Assembly: GCA_016780825.1 (NCBI GenBank)
Contig: JADHLF010000053.1
Location: 1 to 12,894, forward strand
From: Planktomarina sp.
GTDB taxonomy: Bacteria > Pseudomonadota > Alphaproteobacteria > Rhodobacterales > Rhodobacteraceae
Direction: 5' to 3'
DNA: 12,894 bases
Positions 6,913-12,894 of the stretch are shown here, in pieces. The first letter of the stretch is position 1, and each line of letters begins with the position of its first letter. The notes below the pieces were generated by a model. The model did not search any database. It was not told where the DNA came from and worked only from the letters and a program-made list of their open reading frames with translations. Made by a program: the position numbers and the translations under genes.

Positions 6913-8147
6913 TAGCGGGCCGGGTCAAAGGCGGATAAATCGGCATTGTTGGGATGATTGCTGACCATATCGGCAATCAACCGCCCTGTTTTCGGTCCAG
7001 CCGTCAGCCCGACATGCTGATGGCCGAAAGCCACATGGCCATTGCCAATCGCACGGGCTGGCCCAATGAGCGGAAGGCTGTCCGTGGTGGCCGGCCTGCG
7101 CCCCATCCATTCGCTCATGTGATCATAGCTCAATTCGGGAAACAGCGCCGCAATCTGGCGTTTGATAAACTCCAGTGGCCCCGCCTGCGCCGGCGCCTCG
7201 GTGCTGGCAAATTCCACCACCCCCGCACATCGGATGCGCCCTTCCATTGGGGTCACAACAAATTTGCCGGCCGCAACCATCATCGGCGCTTTGGGCATGG
7301 CGCTGGGATTGTGCAGCTCAATGTGATAGCCGCGCTCGCTTTCCAAAGCCAAGCGCTTGATCCCAAGCTTTTTTGCCATCTTGCCCGACCAAGCCCCCAT
7401 GGCCAAAACAATATGATCGCCAGCCACCGGGCCCTGATCTGTGATCAAGGCCTTATAAATGCCATCCTGCACCTCGATATCGTCAATTTGCGCCGCAAGC
7501 ACCGTGCCGCCTTCTGCTTGAAAATGGGCCAAAAGCGCGGCCAGATAAGCCCCCGGGTCTGAAATTCGGCCACTATTCTTATAACAGACCACTTTGGCGA
7601 ATTGAGTGCTGTAGAGCGGATCTCTTGCGCCATAGGCCGCCCCATCAAGCGCCTCGATCTCATAGCCATGCGCCCGGCGCAGGGTCCGGCCCGGAGCGTC
7701 TGCCAGATAGCTGGCCTCTGTGGCATAGCCAAAACAAAAATCCTCATCGCTGATAAACCGCTCGGCTCCGGTCCCCTTGGCCAGCGATTGATGCTGGGCA
7801 TGGCTATCGGACAAAAGATAAGACAGGGCCCGAGCAGAATGTGCGACATGATCTGCGCGCGCAAAGCTGAGATATTTCAACAAGAAAGGCAACAGACGTG
7901 GCAGATAGCGCCATTGCAAAAAGAGGGGTTCGTCGCGGCTGAACAACATTTTTGGCAGTTTGCGCGCCAATCCAGGCACAGGCACCGGCAGAATCGCGCC
8001 CGCCGCCAAAACGCCGGCATTGCCGTAACTGGTGCGCAGCGCGCCATCCATGCGATCGACAAGCGTGACCTCATGGCCCGCCCGTTGCAGCCAAATAGCC
8101 GAAGAAACGCCAACGATACCGGCGCCGGCAATCACAACATGAGCCAT
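6897..8147 (-). CDS. FAD-dependent amine/D-amino-acid oxidoreductase, DadA/DAO family
   Basis: I place the start at ATG 8147, giving 416 residues. AAGG lies eight bases upstream, and the FAD dinucleotide fold begins at once: 'MAHVVIAGAGIVGVSSAIWL' has the GxGxxG at residues 8-13 and the ribose-binding acid Asp31. Upstream in-frame starts at 8162 and 8261 would add a tail with no domain. 'GRRPATTDSLPLIGP' and 'GHQHVGLTAGPKTGRLIADM' are the usual C-terminal FAD-contact region of DadA-like enzymes. Relatives oxidise D-amino acids, hydroxyproline, sarcosine and other secondary amines. Which of these applies is unknown; next to gcvTHP, an N-methyl amino acid releasing glycine is an attractive guess. 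The gene is divergent from the binding protein and tail to tail with gcvP. Confidence 0.92.
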   Translation of the reverse strand: MAHVVIAGAGIVGVSSAIWLQRAGHEVTLVDRMDGALRTSYGNAGVLAAGAILPVPVPGLARKLPKMLFSRDEPLFLQWRYLPRLLPFLLKYLSFARADHVAHSARALSYLLSDSHAQHQSLAKGTGAERFISDEDFCFGYATEASYLADAPGRTLRRAHGYEIEALDGAAYGARDPLYSTQFAKVVCYKNSGRISDPGAYLAALLAHFQAEGGTVLAAQIDDIEVQDGIYKALITDQGPVAGDHIVLAMGAWSGKMAKKLGIKRLALESERGYHIELHNPSAMPKAPMMVAAGKFVVTPMEGRIRCAGVVEFASTEAPAQAGPLEFIKRQIAALFPELSYDHMSEWMGRRPATTDSLPLIGPARAIGNGHVAFGHQHVGLTAGPKTGRLIADMVSNHPNNADLSAFDPARYQASS

Positions 8148-8313
8148 GGTTTGTACCTTCATTCTGATCGGAGCCAAACTGTCAGGGCCAAAAGCCGCAA
8201 GACCGCCCTTCGTAAACGCCCCGCCACAAGTCATATCGAATAGAAATCTTGAAGCAAACAAAAAGCTAGTTTAACGTTTCTGTCACGGCGGTTTGCCGAC
8301 AAGGAGATAAATT
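8148..8313. promoter_or_regulatory. Divergent intergenic region between oxidoreductase and binding-protein genes
   Basis: This 166-bp gap must hold the start signals for both divergent genes. On the plus strand, TTGAAG (8249-8254) and TTTAAC (8270-8275) with 15 bases between are only a poor promoter match. AAGGAG (8301-8306), seven bases before ATG 8314, is a clear ribosome binding site for the binding protein. A small CGGC/GCCG stem (8286-8298) sits directly before it. I see no convincing operator. Confidence 0.4.
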
Positions 8314-9357
8314 ATGAACCTGAAGAAAATTCTGCTGGCCACAACGGCCGCAACGCTTGTCAGTGGCGCCGCTATGGCGGCGGATGACGGCCTGGTTGTC
8401 CTCGATTGGTCTGGCTATGAAGACGAAGGATTCTTCCAGAAATATATCGCACAGCATGGCGATGCGCCAACCTACTCCTTCTTTGGTGAGGAAGAGGAAG
8501 CTTTCCAGAAACTGCGTGCGGGTTTCAGAGCGGATGTCTCACACCCGTGCAGCCAATCTGTATCAAAATGGTTAGAAGCCGGCCTACTTGAGCCGCTTGA
8601 TACTTCACGGATTGACCTTTGGGATGATGTGAACGCGGAGATGAAAGAAGCCTTCAAATTTGATGGCGCATATTACCTTTTGCCGATGGATTGGGGCACA
8701 ACTGCTTTGACCTATCGTACGGATATGGTCGATATGGCGAAAATGGACAGCCTGGCTGTTTTCCTTGATCCCGCCTACGCAGGCCGGATTGCTTTGCCGG
8801 ACAATGTCGATGATATCTACGCCTTGGGCTATTTGGCCAATGGCGTCACCGATTGGACCAAAGCCACCGATGCCGATTTTGAAGCGGCCTCTGCGTGGCT
8901 GCGCCAAGCGCATCAAAATGTACGGGCCTATTGGGCCGATGGCGCGGAGTTGGCGCAGCTGATGGGCAGCGGTGAGGTTGTTGTCTCTTGGGCCTGGAGC
9001 GAAACGCCTGCAACCATGGCCGCCGAGGGCCTGCCGGTTGAAGCCAACCGCTCCACAAAGGAAGGCTCTTCGAGCTGGTTCTGCGGCTATGTGAATTTGG
9101 CAAATGGACCCAACCCAGAAGACAAAATGTATGACTTCTTCAACGCATGGATGGACCCCGGCTCGGCGGAATATATCGTTTCGGAATGGGGCTATGGCCA
9201 TGGCAACCAAACAGCCATGGCGGCCATTGGCCCCGAAGGTCTGGCCGAGGCCGGCCTTGGCCCAGTGGAGGTCCCAGTCCTGGCGCAGGTGCCAATGAAC
9301 CAAGCATTGCGTGAAAAAATGATCGCTGAATTCGAGAAGATCAAAGCAGGCTTCTAA
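8314..9357 (+). CDS. Periplasmic solute-binding protein of PotD/PotF (polyamine-type) ABC transporter
   Basis: The 347-residue precursor begins with a clear Sec signal peptide: basic MNLKK, a hydrophobic core, and a likely signal peptidase I cut after AMA at residue 22. The mature protein starts ADDGLVVLDWSGYEDEGFF, typical of type II binding proteins for polyamines, opines and similar cations. Other family stretches are 'SFFGEEEEAFQKLRAGF', 'SHPCSQSVSKWLEAGLLEPL' and 'LPMDWGTTALTYRT'. There is no lipobox. The ligand is unknown: this branch is large in marine Rhodobacterales and many members do not bind putrescine or spermidine. The gene stands alone on the plus strand, convergent with the permease/ATPase operon it presumably serves. 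That separation allows it to be expressed at a higher level than the membrane parts. Confidence 0.93.
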   Translation: MNLKKILLATTAATLVSGAAMAADDGLVVLDWSGYEDEGFFQKYIAQHGDAPTYSFFGEEEEAFQKLRAGFRADVSHPCSQSVSKWLEAGLLEPLDTSRIDLWDDVNAEMKEAFKFDGAYYLLPMDWGTTALTYRTDMVDMAKMDSLAVFLDPAYAGRIALPDNVDDIYALGYLANGVTDWTKATDADFEAASAWLRQAHQNVRAYWADGAELAQLMGSGEVVVSWAWSETPATMAAEGLPVEANRSTKEGSSSWFCGYVNLANGPNPEDKMYDFFNAWMDPGSAEYIVSEWGYGHGNQTAMAAIGPEGLAEAGLGPVEVPVLAQVPMNQALREKMIAEFEKIKAGF

Positions 9358-9365
9358 AAGACTTG

Positions 9366-9385
9366 GCCCGGTGGCAACACCGGGC
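9366..9385 (+). terminator. GNRA-loop hairpin after the binding-protein gene
   Basis: GCCCGGTG (9366-9373) pairs perfectly with CACCGGGC (9378-9385) around a GCAA tetraloop, starting nine bases after the stop codon. The stem has eight pairs, mostly GC. No T-run follows. It may end transcription weakly together with the next hairpin, or protect the 3' end of the abundant binding-protein mRNA. Confidence 0.6.
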
Positions 9386-9386
9386 T

Positions 9387-9412
9387 GCGCCTGCCTGCCC
9401 CCCGGCAGGCGC
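9387..9412 (+). terminator. Second GC-rich hairpin after the binding-protein gene
   Basis: GCGCCTGCC (9387-9395) pairs with GGCAGGCGC (9404-9412), nine perfect pairs around an eight-base C-rich loop. It starts two bases after the first hairpin. An alternative six-pair CCTGCC/GGCAGG stem with a CCCC loop is also possible. What follows (ATTCACC) is not T-rich, so Rho-independent action is uncertain. Confidence 0.55.
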
Positions 9413-9445
9413 ATTCACCATCTCAATATACTGATACGCATGGTT

Positions 9446-9527
9446 ACTGCACAAATTTTGCAGTTATTTCACCACAGCGCACATGCGCCCGCCCAGGCAG
9501 GCGCTGCCCTCATTTCGTGTTGAAATG
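9446..9527. terminator. Cluster of hairpins in the convergent gap, possible bidirectional terminator
   Basis: Three further perfect inverted repeats lie here: ACTGCA/TGCAGT (9446-9451 and 9459-9464), GGCAG/CTGCC (9496-9500 and 9504-9508) and CATTTC/GAAATG (9511-9516 and 9522-9527). The last two lie 24-55 bases past the end of the minus-strand ATPase gene and could serve its transcript. The arm GGCAGGCGC of the upstream hairpin recurs at 9496-9504. No gene is supported in 9358-9550. Confidence 0.4.
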
Positions 9528-9550
9528 GCGTATGCAGAGGTCTTTTTCTG

Positions 9551-10633
9551 TTACCGCAACAGCAGCAGCGAAACCGGGCTCCATCCCACCCGGGCCGTAT
9601 CGCCCGCTGCCAGCACCTTGCGGCCCGCGGTGTTGCGCATCGTCACGGTCACCGGCGCATCCTTTTGCGGCAGTGTCACGTCATAATAGGTCATATCCCC
9701 GTAGTAGAAGACCTCAGACACCACAGCTTCAATTTCACGCTCAGCGGTTTGCCCCTCCGCTAAAATGGTCAACATTTCCGGGCGAATGCCAACGGATTGG
9801 CAGCCGTCGACCCCTAAGGGGGCTTGAGACAGGGGCAAGGTCAATCTGCCCAAAGATTGCACGTCCACCTCGACCGTCTCACCCGACGTAGCGCGCACCT
9901 CGGCCTCCAAAAAGTTCATCATGCCGATAAAATTGCCGACCCGCCGCGAGCTGGGCTTACCATAGAGCATCTGCGGCGTGGCCACCTGGGCGATCTTGCC
10001 GTCAAACATGACCGCAATGCGATCGGACATGGTGAGCGCCTCTTCTTGATCATGGGTCACGAGAACAAAGGTGATGCCAACGGCCCGTTGCAGCCGCCGC
10101 AATTCCGACTGCATTTGTTCGCGCATTTTTTTGTCAAGCGCCGAAAGTGGCTCATCGAGGAGCAAAACCCGCGGCTTGAGCACTAAGGCCCGTGCCAGCG
10201 CAACCCTTTGGCGTTGCCCCCCCGACAGCGCATGTGACGCGCGGCTGTCAAAGCCTTGCAGCCCCACCATGGAAATGGCCTCCGAAACCCGCTCTTGTAT
10301 CTCCGCTTTTGGCAAGCGGCGGGCCTTCAGCCCATAGGCCACATTCTCGGCCACGCTCATATGCGGAAAAATTGCGTAGCTTTGAAACACCATATTGGTC
10401 GGACGCTTATTGGCCGGCACCCCATCCATGGACTTCCCATCGATATGAAGACTACCCGCCGAGGGGGTCTCAAATCCGGCAATTGAGCGCAGCAGCGTCG
10501 TCTTTCCGCAGCCCGATGGGCCCAGGAGCGAGAAAAATTCCCCGGTGCGAATATCCAAATCTATCTGCGACAGCGCTTGAAAATCACCATAAAATTTATC
10601 AACTCCACTGAGTTGAATAATGGGCTGTGTCAT
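9551..10633 (-). CDS. ABC transporter ATP-binding subunit, PotA type
   Basis: The 360-residue ATPase energises the importer formed with the two permeases upstream in the same operon. In order it shows Walker A 'GPSGCGKTT' (from residue 38), the Q-loop at Gln84 in 'VFQSYAIFPHMSVAENVAYG', the signature 'LSGGQRQRVALARAL' (136-150), Walker B 'VLLLDEPLSALD' (156-167) and the switch 'VTHDQEEAL' with His194. The remaining 140 or so residues form the C-terminal regulatory region, with TOBE-like sequence such as 'VGIRPEMLTIL', as in PotA, FbpC and UgpC. The start ATG overlaps the PotC-type stop codon (ATGA, 10630-10633), which suggests translational coupling. The class is certain; the substrate is inferred only as a small organic cation or amine. 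Confidence 0.96.
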   Translation of the reverse strand: MTQPIIQLSGVDKFYGDFQALSQIDLDIRTGEFFSLLGPSGCGKTTLLRSIAGFETPSAGSLHIDGKSMDGVPANKRPTNMVFQSYAIFPHMSVAENVAYGLKARRLPKAEIQERVSEAISMVGLQGFDSRASHALSGGQRQRVALARALVLKPRVLLLDEPLSALDKKMREQMQSELRRLQRAVGITFVLVTHDQEEALTMSDRIAVMFDGKIAQVATPQMLYGKPSSRRVGNFIGMMNFLEAEVRATSGETVEVDVQSLGRLTLPLSQAPLGVDGCQSVGIRPEMLTILAEGQTAEREIEAVVSEVFYYGDMTYYDVTLPQKDAPVTVTMRNTAGRKVLAAGDTARVGWSPVSLLLLR

Positions 10634-11445
10634 AGGAATCCCCCTGAATTCTCAATGCCGGTTTTCTTGAGCCCGCGCCGTCGGAAATAATCTGCGAGGA
10701 GCAGCAGGCTGATCGAAAGCACCAGCAACAATGTACCCAAGGCCATCAAACTGGGCAGTTTTTGTGGGAAGCGCAATTGCCCCCAAATATAAACTGGCAG
10801 GGTCGGCTCTGTCCCGGCCAAGAAGAAGGCGATAATAAACTCATCAAGAGAGATGGTAAAAGCAATCAACAGGCTCGCCACAATCCCCGGCATGACCAGG
10901 GGGAAAATCACCATCCAAAAGGTGTTCCATCGGGTTTGACCCAAGTCAATCGAGGCCTCTTCAAGGCTTCGATCCAAATTCATAAAGGCCGACGATAAAA
11001 TCGCGATGCAAAACGGTGTGCAAATTAAGATATGCCCCAAAATAATCGTAAAGAGCGACAGTTCAAACCCAAGCTGTATGATGACAACCAAAAGCGACAC
11101 GCCGATAATAATCTCGGGCAGCACCATCGGCAGCATGATAAACCCCATGATGGAGCGTCGCGCGGGAAAGGCAAAGCGGGTCGACGCCCGCGCGGCCAAG
11201 ACGCCGAAGAGTGTGGAAAATATCGCCGTTGTCACCGCAATCATCAAGCTGTTGCGCACCGCCACATGCAGGGCCTCGGTCGATTGCAGCACTTCAAACC
11301 ATTTTGTCGTGAAGCCTTTCAACGGAAAGGACACAATGCTGCTGTCATTGAAGGCGAAGACCGGCAAGAGAATCGCCGGTGCATAGAGAAACACAAAAAA
11401 CAGCGCGACATACCATTTGAAAAAATACCCCTTGCCACGCATCAT
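10630..11445 (-). CDS. ABC transporter permease, PotC type
   Basis: This 271-residue inner-membrane protein has about six hydrophobic segments, near residues 12-32, 66-85, 98-122, 130-154, 184-210 and 234-252. The cytoplasmic EAA loop that docks on the ATPase is 'LEEASIDLGQTRWNTFWMVI' (161-180) followed by FPLVMPG. The N-terminal 'LYAPAILLPVFAFNDSSIVS' and 'TTKWFEVL' are typical of PotC-like subunits of polyamine-family importers. It pairs with the PotB-type permease to form the channel. It overlaps that gene by four bases (11442-11445) and the ATPase gene by four bases at its other end. Confidence 0.95.
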   Translation of the reverse strand: MMRGKGYFFKWYVALFFVFLYAPAILLPVFAFNDSSIVSFPLKGFTTKWFEVLQSTEALHVAVRNSLMIAVTTAIFSTLFGVLAARASTRFAFPARRSIMGFIMLPMVLPEIIIGVSLLVVIIQLGFELSLFTIILGHILICTPFCIAILSSAFMNLDRSLEEASIDLGQTRWNTFWMVIFPLVMPGIVASLLIAFTISLDEFIIAFFLAGTEPTLPVYIWGQLRFPQKLPSLMALGTLLLVLSISLLLLADYFRRRGLKKTGIENSGGFL

Positions 11446-12320
11446 TTGGGCCCTCGCATAAATTTCCTATTCATCCAAACGAACACCAAGGTAACACATG
11501 TCACAATCGCCATGGCAGAAATGGCCAAAGCGGCCCCGAGGGGGGCATTATTGGCCTTTTTGAACTGCAACTCGATCATATTGGAAATCATTAACCCATT
11601 CGGACCGCCCACCAATCGCGGCGTGACGTAATCGCCGATGGTGGGAATGAAAACAATAATGGTCGCGGCAATGACACCGGGCATCGACAGGGGCAATGTC
11701 ACGCGCAAAAACCGGCGCAACCGATTGTCACCCAGGTCCTCTGCCGCTTCAATCAAAGAGCGATCGACCCGCTCCAGGGCCACAAAAATCGGCAAAATTG
11801 CAAAGGGCACCCAAGAATGGGCCAGAGTCAAAACCACGGCGTTTTGATTGTACAAGATAAAGCTCAACGGCTGTTCAATCAGCCCAAGCCCCATGAGGCT
11901 GCCATTGACCACGCCGTTATAACCCAAGATCACCTTCCAAAGGAAAATCCGCATCAGATAGCTGGTCCAAAATGGGATGGTGATCAAAAAGATCCACATG
12001 GCCTTGCGTTTGGGCGTGACATGGAAAGAGATGAAATAGGCCACAGGATAGGCCAAAAGCACCGTTAAAGCCGTCACAAAAATTGAGATCTTGAGCGAAC
12101 GGGCCATCAGATATTGATACATTGGCTCGGTCCAAGCCGTCTTGTAATTCTCAAGAGAAAAACTGCGATCTAAAGTCAGATAGCTTTGCGTCCAAAAGCT
12201 GAGCGCCAGCACCATGATCAGGGGGACTGCCAACATCAAAAGCGTAAAAACCAGCGTGGGGCTGATCAAAACCATCCCCTGAGCACTTTCACTCCGCAGT
12301 GGTTTTCGTAACCCTGTCAC
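11442..12320 (-). CDS. ABC transporter permease, PotB type
   Basis: This 292-residue permease has about six membrane segments, near residues 17-42, 77-99, 107-127, 160-182, 212-232 and 260-283. Its EAA loop is 'EAAEDLGDNRLRRFLRVTLP' (191-210) followed by LSMPG. 'IPTIGDYVTPRLVGGPNGLM' after it is characteristic of PotB/PotH-type subunits. The start is GTG at 12320, placed directly after the TAG of the Rieske gene with no gap, and AGGGG lies nine bases upstream inside that gene. An internal ATG at residue 16 would cut into the first membrane segment region and is less likely. Confidence 0.94.
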   Translation of the reverse strand: MTGLRKPLRSESAQGMVLISPTLVFTLLMLAVPLIMVLALSFWTQSYLTLDRSFSLENYKTAWTEPMYQYLMARSLKISIFVTALTVLLAYPVAYFISFHVTPKRKAMWIFLITIPFWTSYLMRIFLWKVILGYNGVVNGSLMGLGLIEQPLSFILYNQNAVVLTLAHSWVPFAILPIFVALERVDRSLIEAAEDLGDNRLRRFLRVTLPLSMPGVIAATIIVFIPTIGDYVTPRLVGGPNGLMISNMIELQFKKANNAPLGAALAISAMAIVTCVTLVFVWMNRKFMRGPK

Positions 12321-12894
12321 CTATGCAGTCCCCTTCCCTAGAAGCGCATCATTGACCTGCGCCATTTGCCCCGGCTCGGGTGGAGCCGGCTGTCCCATCA
12401 CCGGCAAAAGCCGTCGCAAATGGTCGTGATAGGTTTTCACACCATACTCCAAATCAGAAAATATCACACCGTCATATGCAGAGGATTTTGTGGCCTCGCA
12501 AGACCAAACCATGAGCATCTGATCCTCTTCGGCCGTATCGCGGTCAATCCGTCCACTCAAATAGCGCGCGGCCTTCATTTCGCGGCTTTCCTCGCGCCGC
12601 CGATAGCACATCCCACGCTGCACCGTTTGCGTGGCAGACTGGGGCACTTCTTGATAATAGATGACACTGTCGGGATAGAGGCCGAGGACGAAATTAGGGA
12701 ACATGCCAAAATAGATCCATTGACGCCGCTGGTGCAGCGGAAGATTCTCTGCCTCTGGCAAGATCTCACGGTATTTTCGCACGCTCCAGCGGTGGCCATA
12801 GGCCTCATTGAATGTCCCGACCGATCGCGAGGTGCCGTTGGCGTATGGCTCGTCAAAATAGCCATCGCCATATAATTGATGCAGCCCCGGATGG
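12321..12894 (-). CDS. Rieske-type ring-hydroxylating/N-demethylating oxygenase alpha subunit, C-terminal part, cut by window edge
   Basis: The reading frame is open to the window edge, giving the last 190 residues. The 153-residue version starting at an internal GTG (12782) is only a fragment, because 37 further in-frame codons continue the same domain to the edge. The sequence fits the catalytic (SRPBCC, helix-grip) domain of Rieske oxygenases: 'RRQWIYFGMFPNFVLGLYPD', 'YYQEVPQSATQTVQRGMCY' and 'DGVIFSDLEYGVKTYHDHLR'. The acidic stretch 'DTAEEDQMLMVWSCEA' is where the third iron ligand (Asp) of such enzymes sits. The Rieske cluster and the iron-binding histidines would lie outside the window. 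Relatives include glycine betaine, carnitine and stachydrine oxygenases as well as aromatic dioxygenases. Direct abutment with the importer permease gene favours a transported substrate. The family is likely, the substrate unknown. Confidence 0.82.
   Translation of the reverse strand, partial: HPGLHQLYGDGYFDEPYANGTSRSVGTFNEAYGHRWSVRKYREILPEAENLPLHQRRQWIYFGMFPNFVLGLYPDSVIYYQEVPQSATQTVQRGMCYRRREESREMKAARYLSGRIDRDTAEEDQMLMVWSCEATKSSAYDGVIFSDLEYGVKTYHDHLRRLLPVMGQPAPPEPGQMAQVNDALLGKGTA

Noticed and set aside
7602..8243. Plus-strand frame of 213 codons opposite the oxidoreductase
   Set aside because: The minus-strand FAD protein is clear, and the plus translation lacks domain features.
8148..8261. 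Longer oxidoreductase start adding 38 residues
   Set aside because: The extra residues precede the FAD nucleotide-binding strand, which is normally at the very N-terminus in this family. The AAGG spacing supports ATG 8147.
8605..9414. Antisense frame of 269 codons opposite the binding protein
   Set aside because: The binding protein has a signal peptide, family motifs and a strong ribosome binding site. The antisense product has none of these.
9549..9563. CTGTT/AACAG hairpin at the ATPase stop codon as a terminator
   Set aside because: On the minus strand it is followed by a run of A, not T, so it cannot act as a standard intrinsic terminator for that gene. On the plus strand the T-run precedes the stem.
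12366..12875. Plus-strand 169-codon frame at the right edge
   Set aside because: It lies opposite the Rieske oxygenase domain, and its translation has no recognisable features.

Overview
The window looks like a chromosomal segment of a marine alphaproteobacterium, most likely a Rhodobacterales (Roseobacter-group) member with moderate GC of roughly 55% by eye (not computed). The lineage call is an inference from protein character: the roseobacter-style PotD-type binding protein, the Roseobacter-like MttB-family methyltransferase, the single-chain GcvP, and GGAG/AGGAGG-type ribosome binding sites. No insertion sequences, tRNAs, rRNAs, CRISPR arrays or phage genes were seen. Coding density is high and every complete gene looks intact.

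Layout, left to right. (1) Bases 1-406, minus strand: N-terminal 135 codons of a trimethylamine methyltransferase (MttB) superfamily protein, cut by the window edge. (2) Bases 580-2386, plus: a small single-domain rhodanese, then a class III PLP aminotransferase of the amine/taurine/beta-alanine:pyruvate type, probably co-transcribed. (3) Bases 2387-2540: an AT-rich control region with a candidate sigma70 promoter and a TTTCC-N6-GGAAA inverted repeat at the expected transcription start. (4) Bases 2541-6912, plus: a full gcvT-gcvH-gcvP operon of the glycine cleavage system. (5) Bases 6897-8147, minus: a DadA/DAO-family FAD amine or amino-acid oxidoreductase that meets gcvP tail to tail with a 16-bp overlap. 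(6) Bases 8314-9357, plus: a secreted PotD-type solute-binding protein. (7) Bases 9358-9550: a convergent intergenic region packed with hairpins. (8) Bases 9551-12894, minus: an operon read right to left as Rieske-type oxygenase alpha subunit (C-terminal 190 residues only), PotB-type permease, PotC-type permease and PotA-type ATPase, joined by a 0-bp junction and two ATGA overlaps.

How the genes could work together (inference). An importer of polyamine/opine/betaine type is translationally linked to a Rieske oxygenase related to those that N-demethylate or cleave quaternary amines. Close by are an MttB-superfamily methyltransferase, a flavin amine/amino-acid oxidase, an omega-type transaminase and the glycine cleavage system, which turns glycine into methylene-tetrahydrofolate, CO2 and ammonia. 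The simplest reading is a catabolic island for an N-methylated or otherwise substituted amine or amino acid that ends in glycine and C1 units. The actual substrate cannot be read from the sequence, and the genes beyond both window edges are needed to judge the pathway.
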